Source of the DNA: Azospirillum sp. TSH100
GTDB lineage: Bacteria; Pseudomonadota; Alphaproteobacteria; Azospirillales; Azospirillaceae
DNA length: 64,000 nucleotides
Direction of reading: 5' to 3'
Assembly: GCF_004923295.1 (NCBI RefSeq)
Contig: NZ_CP039637.1
Location: 310,001-374,000 of the forward strand
The notes under the pieces are model-generated. The model ran no database searches. It worked only from the letters and a program-made list of their open reading frames with translations, and was not told where the DNA came from. Positions 15,940 to 24,696 of this stretch are shown here, one piece after another. Position numbers and translations under genes: made by a program. The stretch's first letter is position 1, and the number at the start of each line of letters is the position of its first letter.

Positions 15940-17127
15940 TCAGTCCGCCGGAACCGGATTGGCAATCAGGCTGCGGCGGGTGAGGACCAGCCAGAGAGGG
16001 TACCCGAGCAAGGCCAGTGTCAACGCCTGCTTCAGCCACATCTGGGTGGGTCGGTAAAGCCAGCCGCCGTAAAAATGCAGCCCCAGTCCCGCCACCGCGA
16101 GGCCGAGCAGCATCGGCACGGCGCCGGCACGCGGGCGGCGATGCTCAACCAGAGCGGCCAGTGTGGTCAGCACGGCGATGCTGAGGTAGGAGCCCTCCTC
16201 CGTCCGCGGGTTGAACAGCACCAGGTACCAGGCGCCCAGCATCAGCGTGACGATCATGCCCGTTACGTGATCGAGCCGCCGTACCGCCATCCAGGCGATT
16301 CCGACAACCATAAGGGCGACGGAAAGGCGCAGCGCCGTCATGGTGGCGTAGGCGGGCTGCACCCCGGCTTCAACCAGCAGGCGGGTCAGGTCGAACCAGC
16401 GCCCGCTGTCGGGAGCGGCGGCGGTGAAGAGCTTGCCGAACATCGCCGCGTATTGCCCGGCGACATAGGCGGGATCAGGGTGCAGGAATGGTGCGGCGGC
16501 GGCGATCAGCAGGCCGATGCCCAACGGCCGGCGCACACCCGGCCGCACCGCGGCGAACAGCAGGGCCGGCACCAGCGCCAGGGGCTTAAGAGCCACCGCC
16601 AGCGCCAGCATCATCGCACCGCGCCGGTCGCGCCCGCGCGCCAGATCGACCGCAGCGTGCAGGACCACCGACATCATCATCAGTTCGCACTGGCCGCGCA
16701 GGACGTTGATCGAGGCGGTTGGGATCGCCGCCACCAGCACCCAGCCAGCCAGTGTCCGTCCCATATTGGGATGCAGCAGCAGTGCCACCCGGTAAACGGC
16801 ACCGGAAAACACCCCGACCATCGCCAGCCGCCAGATCTGGTCGCCCAACCCGAGCGGCAGCGCGGCGAGCGGACCCAGCAGAACCGCGCTCGACGGGAAA
16901 TACAGGAAACCGTGGATGCCCTCGGTGTAGACGGGAACCGCTGACCACCAGTCGATCACGGCGTTCCGATAGATGTGGGTGATCGGACGCTCCGGCCGGA
17001 TGATGGCCAGCACCGCCATTGCGACCACGAACAGACACCAGATCACAACCGCCCAGGCGCTGGCATCGCCACGCCGCCTCTCTCCGCCGTGCAAGACGCG
17101 CGACAGAAGAATTCCATTCGAGTTCAT
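15940..17127 (-). CDS. GT87-like integral membrane glycosyltransferase (DUF2029)
   Basis: The protein of 395 residues has about nine to eleven membrane segments. The region VPVYTEGIHGFLYFPSSAV followed by LLGPLAALPL is typical of the GT87/DUF2029 group, polyprenyl-phosphate-sugar-dependent transferases related to mycobacterial mannosyltransferases. An acidic residue before the motif (VIDWWSAVPVY) is where the catalytic Asp would be expected. I prefer the ATG at 17127 to one at 17145 because it gives a conventional N-terminus. The acceptor is unknown. The gene is convergent with the SH3-domain gene (15 bp apart) and transcribed alone. Confidence 0.75.
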   Translation of the reverse strand: MNSNGILLSRVLHGGERRRGDASAWAVVIWCLFVVAMAVLAIIRPERPITHIYRNAVIDWWSAVPVYTEGIHGFLYFPSSAVLLGPLAALPLGLGDQIWRLAMVGVFSGAVYRVALLLHPNMGRTLAGWVLVAAIPTASINVLRGQCELMMMSVVLHAAVDLARGRDRRGAMMLALAVALKPLALVPALLFAAVRPGVRRPLGIGLLIAAAAPFLHPDPAYVAGQYAAMFGKLFTAAAPDSGRWFDLTRLLVEAGVQPAYATMTALRLSVALMVVGIAWMAVRRLDHVTGMIVTLMLGAWYLVLFNPRTEEGSYLSIAVLTTLAALVEHRRPRAGAVPMLLGLAVAGLGLHFYGGWLYRPTQMWLKQALTLALLGYPLWLVLTRRSLIANPVPAD

Positions 17128-17257
17128 AAAATTACCGGACCCCAATCCAACGCCCGGCGTCGCTGTTTATCCGGATTTGCCGAAACTTAGAAATTAAAAG
17201 GAATTCATTATGGAGTATGAATTGTTCAGGGCTTTTGCATTTACCGTCGGCGCTCGC

Positions 17258-17294
17258 CAAAAAAAAGCCCGCTCTCCATAGGGAGAGCGGGCTT
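17258..17294 (-). terminator. Rho-independent terminator downstream of dabA
   Basis: A 13-bp perfect stem (17265-17277 with 17282-17294, AAGCCCGCTCTCC and its complement) closes a four-base loop. On the minus strand it is followed by eight T residues. It lies 33 bp after the dabA stop and is the clearest intrinsic terminator in the window. Confidence 0.9.
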
Positions 17295-17326
17295 CCCGTA
17301 GACTGCGGTCCTTCATAGTCTGCGGG

Positions 17327-19789
17327 TCAAGCGGTGGCCAGCAGGGAGTCTTCCGGCATGGGGGCCGCGTCGCAGGCGGTCCATTGCAGGGATTGCACAT
17401 AGCGGCTTGCAATGCGGCCCTGCTCGTTCAGCCGGAACAGGTGCAGCCATCCATTGTCGAACAGCGCGCGGAGATCGGGATGGCGGGCCAGGACGTCGTT
17501 GATCGCCTCCTGCGGCGCCTCGACCACAACGGAAAGCCGCAGCGGTTCGTGCATGTAACGTTCGCCGTCATGGACCGATTGCCAGGGCAGGCCGACACGC
17601 AGGAGCCCGCCGTTGCCTTCCACCACGCCGATGCCACCGGTGACGTTGTGCAGCAGCTTGTTCCCGGCGCCGAACACCGTCGGCGCGACGGTGGAGCCGT
17701 AATATTGCAGGCTGATCCAGCTTGCCACAACCACCGGCGCTGTCAGGATCAGTTCCAGTACCCGGAAGCCGTCGTCCTGCCGCCAGTCGTAGCTGTGCAG
17801 GAAACTGGTGCCGTGCAGGTCCCGGCCAGCGGTGCGGCTCCGCGGCGCCGCGACGAAGGCCCGGCAGCCGGCAAGGCCCCATTCCGGCCGGACTTCTGCC
17901 CAGTCGCGGCTGCGCCGGGTGATGTCGTCCACTCCTTCGGCCCGCGGCAGGCGCAGCGCCCGTTCGCCGCGGGTGATGGCTCCGGCCGCGGCGAGCCAGC
18001 CCCGTACCTGCTCCAACTCGGCGGCATGGGCGGGGGATGGAAGGTCGGCGTCGTACAGCGTCACCGCGTCGGTGGTGGTGTCGTGCAGGGCGCCGATGAA
18101 CAGCGTGTCGGGCGGGATAATGATGCCCTGGTCGGCAAGGGCGCTCCGCACCTCCGGATCGTTCAGCAGGCCGGCGAGCAGCCGGGCGTTGACTTCTCCC
18201 GAATAGCCGCCGCAGGCACCGCATTGCAGAGCGCTGGCGTGCGGGTTGTTGACGGTGGTGGCGCCATGGCCGGCCAGCATGACAATCCGGGCGAAGCCAT
18301 CGGTCAGCGACATGGCCCGCAGGATGGTCGCGGCCATCGCCGTTCTGTCGACCAGCGGCAGCGCCGGGTCGAGGCGCGGGGCAGGATCCTGCGGCGCCTT
18401 GTGGCCGCCCAGCGCGAAGGCGTCGCGCAGCAGCTTGCCGGCATAGACCGGCCCCATCGCTTCGACAAAGGCGAAGGACGACACGGCGGCGAGCTTGAAC
18501 CGACCCCAGGCCCGCTTCGCCCTTGCGGTCAGGCGGGCCTTGGCATCGTCCGAGCTGTGGTCGTGCCCGCAGTCATGCGCATGCTGATGATGGTGATCGC
18601 AATCGGTGGTCCGCGAGGTGGCGGCCGGGTTCAGCAGGACCGGGCAGCGGGCCTCGTCGACATCCGAGGCGAAGCGCCGGTGCGACAGGGCAAGGCCGAA
18701 GAAGCCAGCGAAGCCGATGGTCTCGATGCCGGAGCCGGTGGATTCCAGGGCGCGCCGGAACACCTCGGACCGCACGTCGATGCAGAAGGCGGCCTGGAGG
18801 ATGGGGCGGTCGGCCTGCGGCCTGGCTGCCGGCATCTGCGTGAACTTGTCGGCCAGTACCCGTTGGGCGGCGCGGTCGGCGGCGTCCTGCAGGATGGCGT
18901 CGACGATCTGGTCGGGGGTGGGCGTCACCGGCTCGGCATGGGCGGCGCAGACCGCCCGCCAGCGGTCGGCGATCTGCGGTTCATGACGATCGTAGAGTGC
19001 CTGTTCCCAGACAAGCCGGATCGCCAGGAAGTCGGTCAGTGTCGTGTCGGAGCCGCCGGCCAGTTCGGCCTGCCACAGCCGGTAGCGGGCGAACTGGGCC
19101 CAGCCGCCGAGGCCGGTCAGCAGTTGGTGGAAATAGGTCTCGCAGGCGGCGGCCGGCATGTCGAGCCGGGCGATGGCGGCGGCCAGCGCCTGTCCTGCCG
19201 TCTCCGGTCCTTCGGCGACCTGGGTGGCGAAGCCGGTCAGGCCGATGATCTCCGGCGTCAGATCGTGGGTGGCGACGGCCCGCCACGCGCCGTAGGCGGA
19301 TTTCCCCCGCGGGGCTGCCCAGAGTGCTTGCCCGGCGTCGAAGTAGCCGGCGGCCCAGCCGCCGAACCGTTCGGCGATCAGCCCCGGCCAGTCGGTGCCG
19401 GCGGCTTCCGCCGCCAGATCGGCGACGGTCGGGAGCGCCTTGGGCGGCGGTTCGGCAGTGATGGCGGCGGCCTTCAGGGCCGCCAGCGAGGCCGGACGCC
19501 GGGCATGCGGAGACGCGGACAGTGCGCCGGCGAGGTCGTCGTCGGTGATGGCGCCGGACGCGATCCGCTCCTGATACCACGACCGCGGCATGGTCACCGC
19601 GATGCCGGCGACCCGGCCGAGGCGGGCGGCGGTATGGGCAAGGCTTTCGCCGCTCTGTCCGAGGAATGGATTGACGGCGACGCTGGAGGCGAGCGGCCAG
19701 ACCGGCGGGATCGCATGCACCGCGGCGGCGGCGACAGCGGCAAGGGCGGGGGTGCGGGCCGCGGCTGCGTCGATGGGCTGGGTGATCAT
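17327..19789 (-). CDS. dabA: DabA: inorganic-carbon transporter, beta-carbonic-anhydrase-like subunit (DUF2309)
   Basis: The 820-residue protein starts at the ATG at 19789, eight bases after AAGGA. It belongs to the UPF0753/DUF2309 family. The zinc-site residues known from Halothiobacillus DabA are present with almost the same spacing: Cys336 and Asp338 in FCIDVRSE, His508 in AGHGATTVNNPHAS and Cys523 in LQCGACGG. A His-rich loop (HHHHQHAHDCGHDH, about residue 395) may also bind metal. DabA works with DabB as an energy-coupled pump that hydrates CO2 to bicarbonate in the cytoplasm, raising inorganic carbon for carboxylases. It is 19 bp downstream of dabB and ends before a strong terminator. 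Confidence 0.93.
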   Translation of the reverse strand: MITQPIDAAAARTPALAAVAAAAVHAIPPVWPLASSVAVNPFLGQSGESLAHTAARLGRVAGIAVTMPRSWYQERIASGAITDDDLAGALSASPHARRPASLAALKAAAITAEPPPKALPTVADLAAEAAGTDWPGLIAERFGGWAAGYFDAGQALWAAPRGKSAYGAWRAVATHDLTPEIIGLTGFATQVAEGPETAGQALAAAIARLDMPAAACETYFHQLLTGLGGWAQFARYRLWQAELAGGSDTTLTDFLAIRLVWEQALYDRHEPQIADRWRAVCAAHAEPVTPTPDQIVDAILQDAADRAAQRVLADKFTQMPAARPQADRPILQAAFCIDVRSEVFRRALESTGSGIETIGFAGFFGLALSHRRFASDVDEARCPVLLNPAATSRTTDCDHHHQHAHDCGHDHSSDDAKARLTARAKRAWGRFKLAAVSSFAFVEAMGPVYAGKLLRDAFALGGHKAPQDPAPRLDPALPLVDRTAMAATILRAMSLTDGFARIVMLAGHGATTVNNPHASALQCGACGGYSGEVNARLLAGLLNDPEVRSALADQGIIIPPDTLFIGALHDTTTDAVTLYDADLPSPAHAAELEQVRGWLAAAGAITRGERALRLPRAEGVDDITRRSRDWAEVRPEWGLAGCRAFVAAPRSRTAGRDLHGTSFLHSYDWRQDDGFRVLELILTAPVVVASWISLQYYGSTVAPTVFGAGNKLLHNVTGGIGVVEGNGGLLRVGLPWQSVHDGERYMHEPLRLSVVVEAPQEAINDVLARHPDLRALFDNGWLHLFRLNEQGRIASRYVQSLQWTACDAAPMPEDSLLATA

Positions 19790-19808
19790 GTGGATCGTCC
19801 TTCCGGGA

Positions 19809-21368
19809 TCAGGAAATCTTGCGAGCCGACCAGCCACCGAGCAGCCGGTCGAAAACCGCGTTGGCGTAGAGGCCGTTGGACAGATGGACCCGCAGACCGG
19901 CGGCGGCCGGGTGATAGGCCCACAGCGGGAACATCGACTGGGCGACGGCGACGAGGCCGAAGCTGACCACCACCAGAACCAGCAGCGCCCATTCCAGCGG
20001 GCCGGGGGCCGGCGTTTTCGGCAGCGGGCCGGTCAGTGTCCATTCGGCGACGGTCTGGAGTGCGAAGTAGGCGGTGGAGGCGGCGATGGCGTAGAGCGCG
20101 GTGCGCCGGGTCAGAAAGGCCGGAGCGGCGCCGGCCAGACCCTGGGCCAGCAGATAGGCGACGCCGAAGATCAGGATGGCGCCGAGGGCGACGGCTTGCG
20201 GCGGCTTGGCGGCGAAGCCGAAGATGGCGCCCACCACCGCGTAGATCGCCAGGGCGGCGACGAAGGCGCGGCCGACGGCGACGCCGTTGGGAATGGCGAC
20301 CGGACCGGGCCGCCGGATCGCGGCGACACCCTCAACCGCACCGCCGGCCGCCAGAAAGGCATGGGCCTTATAGAAGGAGTGCGCCACGATGTGGAGCAGG
20401 GCGAGCGGGAACAGCGCCAGACCGCATTGCAGGACCATGAAGCCCATCTGAGCAACCGTGGACCAGGCGAGCGAGGTCTTGACCGCCGGCTGGGTCAGCA
20501 TCACCAGACTGCCGAACAGGGCGGTGAAGCCGCCAATCATCACCAGCACCGACAGGACGCCGGGTGACAGCAGCATCACGTCGGCGAAGCGGATCAGCAG
20601 GAAACCGCCGCCGTTGATGACGCCGGCATGCAGCAGGGCCGACACTGGCGTCGGCGTCTCCATCACCTCGGTCACCCAGCCATGGGTAGGGAACTGCGCC
20701 GACTTCAGGAGGGCGGCCAGAGCGATCAGGCCGGCGGCCCAGGCCGCGACCGAGACCTCCTGGCCGGCACGGGCCATCTCCGTGATGGTGGCGATGTCGG
20801 AGCTGCCGTAGCCTACGAGCAGCAGGATCGCGGCGCCGATCAGGGAGGCGTCGCCGATCCGTGCGGTGATCGCCTTCTTGCGCGCTGCCCGCTGTGCGGT
20901 TGGCCGGTTCGGGTAGAACAGCAGCAGCCGGTGCAGGAGCAGGCTGGTGGCGATCCAGGCCAGCACGAAATGGGCGAGGTTGCCGGCCTGCACCAGCAGC
21001 AGGACCGAGGCCAACGTGGCGCACAGCCAGCCGGTGAAGGTGCCCTGACGGTCCTCGCCATCCAGGTAGGTGGCAGTGTAGCGGACCACGGTCCAGCCGA
21101 CGAAGGACACCAGGACCAGCATCGTCGCACTCACGGCATCCAGCCGCACGGACAGGCCGATACCCTTCGCGCCGAGCAGCGGGCTGGTGCCGGCACCGGC
21201 GACGGCGAGCAGGCCGGCCGACAGCAGGGCGATGACGAAGGCGCTCAGCGCCGCCGCCTCCGCCAGTCGCGGTACGGAACCGGGGCGTCGTCCAGGGGTG
21301 TGGAAGCCGGCGAAGGCGGCCAGCAGCAGGGCCACGGGGGCGAGGAGCGGCAGGAGATGAGTGGACAA
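19809..21368 (-). CDS. dabB: DabB: proton-translocating NuoL/MrpA-like subunit of DAB transporter
   Basis: The product has 519 residues and about 13-14 membrane helices, with the ND5/NuoL pattern: an SFVGWTVVRYTATYLDGE loop, and a central region SAQFPTHGWVTEVMETPTPVSALLHAG, close to the antiporter-type proton channel signature with Lys/Glu/His residues. It lacks the long C-terminal lateral helix of true NuoL, as DabB proteins do. It couples proton flow to DabA activity. No other nuo genes are nearby, and dabA follows immediately, which supports DabB rather than a complex I subunit. The promoter lies in the 104 bp shared with the LysR gene. Confidence 0.92.
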   Translation of the reverse strand: MSTHLLPLLAPVALLLAAFAGFHTPGRRPGSVPRLAEAAALSAFVIALLSAGLLAVAGAGTSPLLGAKGIGLSVRLDAVSATMLVLVSFVGWTVVRYTATYLDGEDRQGTFTGWLCATLASVLLLVQAGNLAHFVLAWIATSLLLHRLLLFYPNRPTAQRAARKKAITARIGDASLIGAAILLLVGYGSSDIATITEMARAGQEVSVAAWAAGLIALAALLKSAQFPTHGWVTEVMETPTPVSALLHAGVINGGGFLLIRFADVMLLSPGVLSVLVMIGGFTALFGSLVMLTQPAVKTSLAWSTVAQMGFMVLQCGLALFPLALLHIVAHSFYKAHAFLAAGGAVEGVAAIRRPGPVAIPNGVAVGRAFVAALAIYAVVGAIFGFAAKPPQAVALGAILIFGVAYLLAQGLAGAAPAFLTRRTALYAIAASTAYFALQTVAEWTLTGPLPKTPAPGPLEWALLVLVVVSFGLVAVAQSMFPLWAYHPAAAGLRVHLSNGLYANAVFDRLLGGWSARKIS

Positions 21369-21458
21369 CGCGGTCTCTCCGGAAATGCGTAAGGAGCCTG
21401 TCCAGTCGATCTAGCAGCGCCGCCGATCTAAAAAAAATTCATTGTTCTTGGGATATCG

Positions 21459-21473
21459 TTCGGTAAAATCGAA
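21459..21473. promoter_or_regulatory. Candidate LysR-type operator (T-N11-A)
   Basis: TTCGGTAAAATCGAA is an interrupted dyad (TTCG/CGAA) that contains a T-N11-A core, the usual LysR-type box. It abuts the start codon of the divergent LysR gene, consistent with autoregulation and control of dabBA. This is pattern matching only. Confidence 0.4.
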
Positions 21474-22369
21474 TGATGCGGGATCTGAACTACCATCACC
21501 TCTTCTATTTCCGAGCGGTCGCCCATGACGGGAACCTGACCCGCACCGCGGCGCGGCTGAACCTGACCCAGTCGGCGCTGTCGGTGCAGATCCGCAAGCT
21601 GGAGGAGCGTCTGGGCCATGATCTGTTCGAGCGGGAGGGCCGGCAGCTCCGCCTGACCGAGGCCGGACGGATCGCGCTCGACCATGCCGATTCGATCTTC
21701 GCGCTGGGCGAGGAGCTGGTTGGAACGCTGAAGGACGCCGGCCGGACGCGACGGGCCTTACGGGTGGGGGCGCAGGCGACGCTGTCGCGAAATTTCCAGA
21801 TCGGCTTTCTGCGTCCGGTGCTGGGGCAGGAGGATGTCGACGTCATCCTGCGTTCGGGCAGTCCGGCGGAGCTGTTGCAGGCTTTGGAGGCGCTCAATCT
21901 GGATGTCGTGCTGATGAACCGGGCGCCGGCCGGTGACGCGGCGTCGCCCTTCGTCGCCCACCGTCTGGCGGAACAGCCGGTCAATCTGGTGGGAACGCCG
22001 CACCGTGTCGCCGGCGGCGGCACCATCGCGGAACTGCTGACCGGACATCCGGTGATTCTGCCAACCGCAGACAGCAGCGTGCGCACCGCCTTCGATGCGC
22101 TTGCCGACCGCATCGGCATCCGCCCGCAGATCGCCGCCGAGGTTGACGACATGGCGATGATGCGTCTGTTGGCCCGCGAGGATGTCGGGCTGGCGGTGCT
22201 GCCGCCGATCGTCGTCAAGGATGAGCTGGCCTCCGGCCTGCTGCACGCCGCCGACGTGCTGCCCGGCATCACCGAGACCTTCTATGCCGTCACCGTGCGG
22301 CGCCGGTTCCCAAATGCGCTGCTGCGTGCCCTGTTGCAAGCCGGCGGTCCGGCGATGGAGCCGGAGTGA
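21473..22369 (+). CDS. LysR-type regulator, probable controller of dabBA
   Basis: The 298-residue protein has an N-terminal winged helix-turn-helix (about residues 4-63: LNYHHLFYFRAVAHDGNL, then ARLNLTQSALSVQIRKLEERLGHDLFER), a linker helix and a two-lobed effector-binding domain (about 90-290). The N-terminus LNYHHLFYF is closest to the NhaR-like branch. It is divergent from dabB with 104 bp between starts, the classic arrangement for a LysR regulator and its target. In other bacteria DAB operons are also found beside LysR genes; the effector here is not known. Two adjacent ATG codons (21473 and 21476) are both possible starts. Confidence 0.88.
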   Translation: MMRDLNYHHLFYFRAVAHDGNLTRTAARLNLTQSALSVQIRKLEERLGHDLFEREGRQLRLTEAGRIALDHADSIFALGEELVGTLKDAGRTRRALRVGAQATLSRNFQIGFLRPVLGQEDVDVILRSGSPAELLQALEALNLDVVLMNRAPAGDAASPFVAHRLAEQPVNLVGTPHRVAGGGTIAELLTGHPVILPTADSSVRTAFDALADRIGIRPQIAAEVDDMAMMRLLAREDVGLAVLPPIVVKDELASGLLHAADVLPGITETFYAVTVRRRFPNALLRALLQAGGPAMEPE

Positions 22370-22465
22370 CGACCGGTTGGCTTTCCCTGATATGCGATGC
22401 GATCCTGGGTCGGATGCCCTGTTCGGGGACCAGGTTTTGTTCATCACGTGGTGCCGTGCGGCGGA

Positions 22466-22497
22466 CTCCGAAGCGGACCTTCCCGTGAGGTTCGGAG
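22466..22497. terminator. Hairpin between convergent genes, possible bidirectional terminator
   Basis: The 243 bp between the convergent lysR and glycosyltransferase genes contain a dyad with arms CTCCGAA (22466-22472) and TTCGGAG (22491-22497), plus an inner ACCT/AGGT pairing. There is no T-run on either strand, so termination would be weak or factor-dependent. Nothing coding is seen in this gap. Confidence 0.3.
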
Positions 22498-22612
22498 AGG
22501 CGATGCCGAAAGCGCTGGCCGCGACCGTACCGGAAGCCGGGGATCCCGAGTGTGTCGCCGACACCGCCGTCGGCGTGGTGGTTGATCCGGCCGACGACGG
22601 CTCAGCGGTTCG

Positions 22613-24403
22613 TCACTGTGCCGCCCAGCGCTCCAGAGCGGCGCGGACACGAAGGATGATGGCGGGCCAGTCGCCCGGCCGGTCCTGGCGGAACAGGCGC
22701 ATGGTCGGATACCAGGGGCTGTCCGACCGGTCGCGCAGCCAGCGCCAGCAGGCATCGTAGCGTGACAGCATCCAGACCGGCCGGCCCAGCGCGCCGGCCA
22801 GATGGCACACCGAGGTGTCGACGCTGATGACGAGGTCGAGCTCCGCGACAAAGGCGGCGGTATCCGCGAAATCGCCAACCGCATCCATCCAGTCGACGAT
22901 GTCGAGGCCGGCCGGTGGCGATTCGGCTGCCGCAGGCCCCTTTTGCAGGCTGTAGAAGCTGACGTTCGGAATGCCGGCCAGCGGAGCCAGCGCGGCAAGC
23001 GGCAGGCTTCTCCGCCGGTCGACCATATGAGCCAGGAACTGGTCGTCATGCGCCGAACCGGCCCAGACCAGGCCGACCTTAAGGCGCGGCTCCCCGTCGA
23101 GCCTCCGTTTCCAGTTGCCACGATCCTGCGGGGAAGCAAACAGATATGGCACGGCGGCCGGGATGGTCGCCAACGTGGTGCCGAACACCAATGGCAGGCT
23201 CAGCAGCGGAATACAGGCATCGCAGACCGGTGGCGGTTCCGTGAGCGACCGGACCGAGGCGATGCCGGGAAGCGCCGACAGCAACCGGACCAGCGATGGT
23301 TGCACCATCAGATGGACTTGAGCACCGAGGGCCGCCAGCATCGGGGCATAGCGGACGAAATGCAGCGTATCGCCCTGCCCCTGTTCGGCCACCAGAAGGA
23401 ATGAGCGTCCCGCCGGGTCGCCGCCCTGCCAGCCTGGAGCGTGGGCGGGATAGATCACGCGCTCCATCCGCCAGCGGGATTCGTAGAGACGCCAGCCATT
23501 GGCGAAGTCGCCGTCTGCCAGCAGCACCATGGACAGGTTGAAGCGTGCGACATCGCTTTCGGGGTGGAGCACGATCGCGCGCTCGTTGCCGCGGCGTGCC
23601 CGTTCCGCCTGTCCGCTGTCATGTTCGGCCAGCGACAGGTTGATGAGGGCGGTCGGGGAAGCCGGTTGCAGGACCAGAGACCGTCGGGCCAGCGACACCG
23701 CCGCAGCGAAATCGCCGCGCAGGGTTGCCAGCAGACTGTCGCCGGCCTCGGCATGTCCTTCCAGCGGAGCCAGCCGGCGCAACCGGTCATGCATCGCCTT
23801 GGCCGCGTCGAGCCTGCCCCGCCTGACCAGGAGCCCGGCATGGTTCACATAGCCGGCCGGCCGGTCGGGCGACAGCGCAACCGCGCGCCGCGCACAGGCG
23901 AGCGGCAGAGCCGGATCCACCGTTTCATCGAGCCCGCCGGCCAGCGCAAGCCATGCCGGCATATTGTCCGGCGTCAGCCGCACCACCCGATGGAGGATGA
24001 TCGGCAGCCGTTCCATCGCCCGCCGTTCCAGCAGGATCAAACCAACGATCGACCAGCCTTCGGCAAAGCCCGGATCGAGAGCCAGCGCCCGCATCGATGC
24101 CCGCGCTGCCGCCTTGGGGCGGTGGCTTTTGTGCAGCAGAGAGGCCAGTCCGGCCCAGGCCTTCGGATAGGCGGGACGCAGCCGCAGGGCATGATGGTAG
24201 GCCCCCGCCGCACCAGTTGCTTGGCCCAAGGCACGCCGCGCTTCGCCGAGGTTGTGCCAGATACTGGCCCGATGCGGTGCCAGTATGGCCGCCGTGGTGA
24301 AACAGGATATGGCAAACGCCTCCTGCCCGTCGGCCAGAGCGGCGGCACCCCGGTGGGTGAGGGCAACAGCTTGATCAGCGAAACCAGACGCTGGGGCGGG
24401 CAT
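22613..24403 (-). CDS. TPR protein with GT9-like glycosyltransferase domain
   Basis: The protein has 596 residues. Residues about 10-310 consist of tetratricopeptide repeats of the W-x-x-L-G-x-x-x type (for example SIWHNLGEARRALGQATGAA, then AWAGLASLLHKSHRPKAAAR). Residues about 330-596 resemble the GT9/ADP-heptose transferase fold: FLLVAEQGQGDTLHFVRYAPML, LKVGLVWAGSAHDD and LVISVDTSVCHLAGALGRPVWML. Such TPR-GT proteins are often soluble and modify surface polysaccharides or proteins. It lies next to, and divergent from, the TIGR03032-like gene and the giant surface protein, so a role in modifying that protein is possible but unproven. Confidence 0.85.
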   Translation of the reverse strand: MPAPASGFADQAVALTHRGAAALADGQEAFAISCFTTAAILAPHRASIWHNLGEARRALGQATGAAGAYHHALRLRPAYPKAWAGLASLLHKSHRPKAAARASMRALALDPGFAEGWSIVGLILLERRAMERLPIILHRVVRLTPDNMPAWLALAGGLDETVDPALPLACARRAVALSPDRPAGYVNHAGLLVRRGRLDAAKAMHDRLRRLAPLEGHAEAGDSLLATLRGDFAAAVSLARRSLVLQPASPTALINLSLAEHDSGQAERARRGNERAIVLHPESDVARFNLSMVLLADGDFANGWRLYESRWRMERVIYPAHAPGWQGGDPAGRSFLLVAEQGQGDTLHFVRYAPMLAALGAQVHLMVQPSLVRLLSALPGIASVRSLTEPPPVCDACIPLLSLPLVFGTTLATIPAAVPYLFASPQDRGNWKRRLDGEPRLKVGLVWAGSAHDDQFLAHMVDRRRSLPLAALAPLAGIPNVSFYSLQKGPAAAESPPAGLDIVDWMDAVGDFADTAAFVAELDLVISVDTSVCHLAGALGRPVWMLSRYDACWRWLRDRSDSPWYPTMRLFRQDRPGDWPAIILRVRAALERWAAQ

Positions 24404-24696
24404 GAAAGAACGTCCTTCGGAAGGCGGCAGGCCGGTGCGGTGTGGCTGTCAAGAGAACTGATGGGTGAGGTCAGGCATCGGCCCGATTCGACGGTACGAA
24501 ATACAGGATCATCCTAAGGCACGCTACCTCTGGTGGTTTGTTTGCCGATTTTCCTTCAATTATCTTCCATCTTTGGATGTGGGGAAATCGTATGTTTAGG
24601 CAAATGTCCCATTTCTTTAATAATTTAACATTACCTTATAACGCATGCTAAGGATTCATCGAGGATGGTGAGCGGCAGACGAGGGAGAGCGTTCGG
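24404..24696. other. AT-rich divergent intergenic region
   Basis: This 293-bp region separates the TPR-GT gene from the rightward TIGR03032-like gene. From about 24530 to 24660 it is markedly more AT-rich than its surroundings, with TTTAATAATTTAACATTA-like tracts, as expected for promoter DNA. No coding sequence or structured RNA is apparent. Confidence 0.5.
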
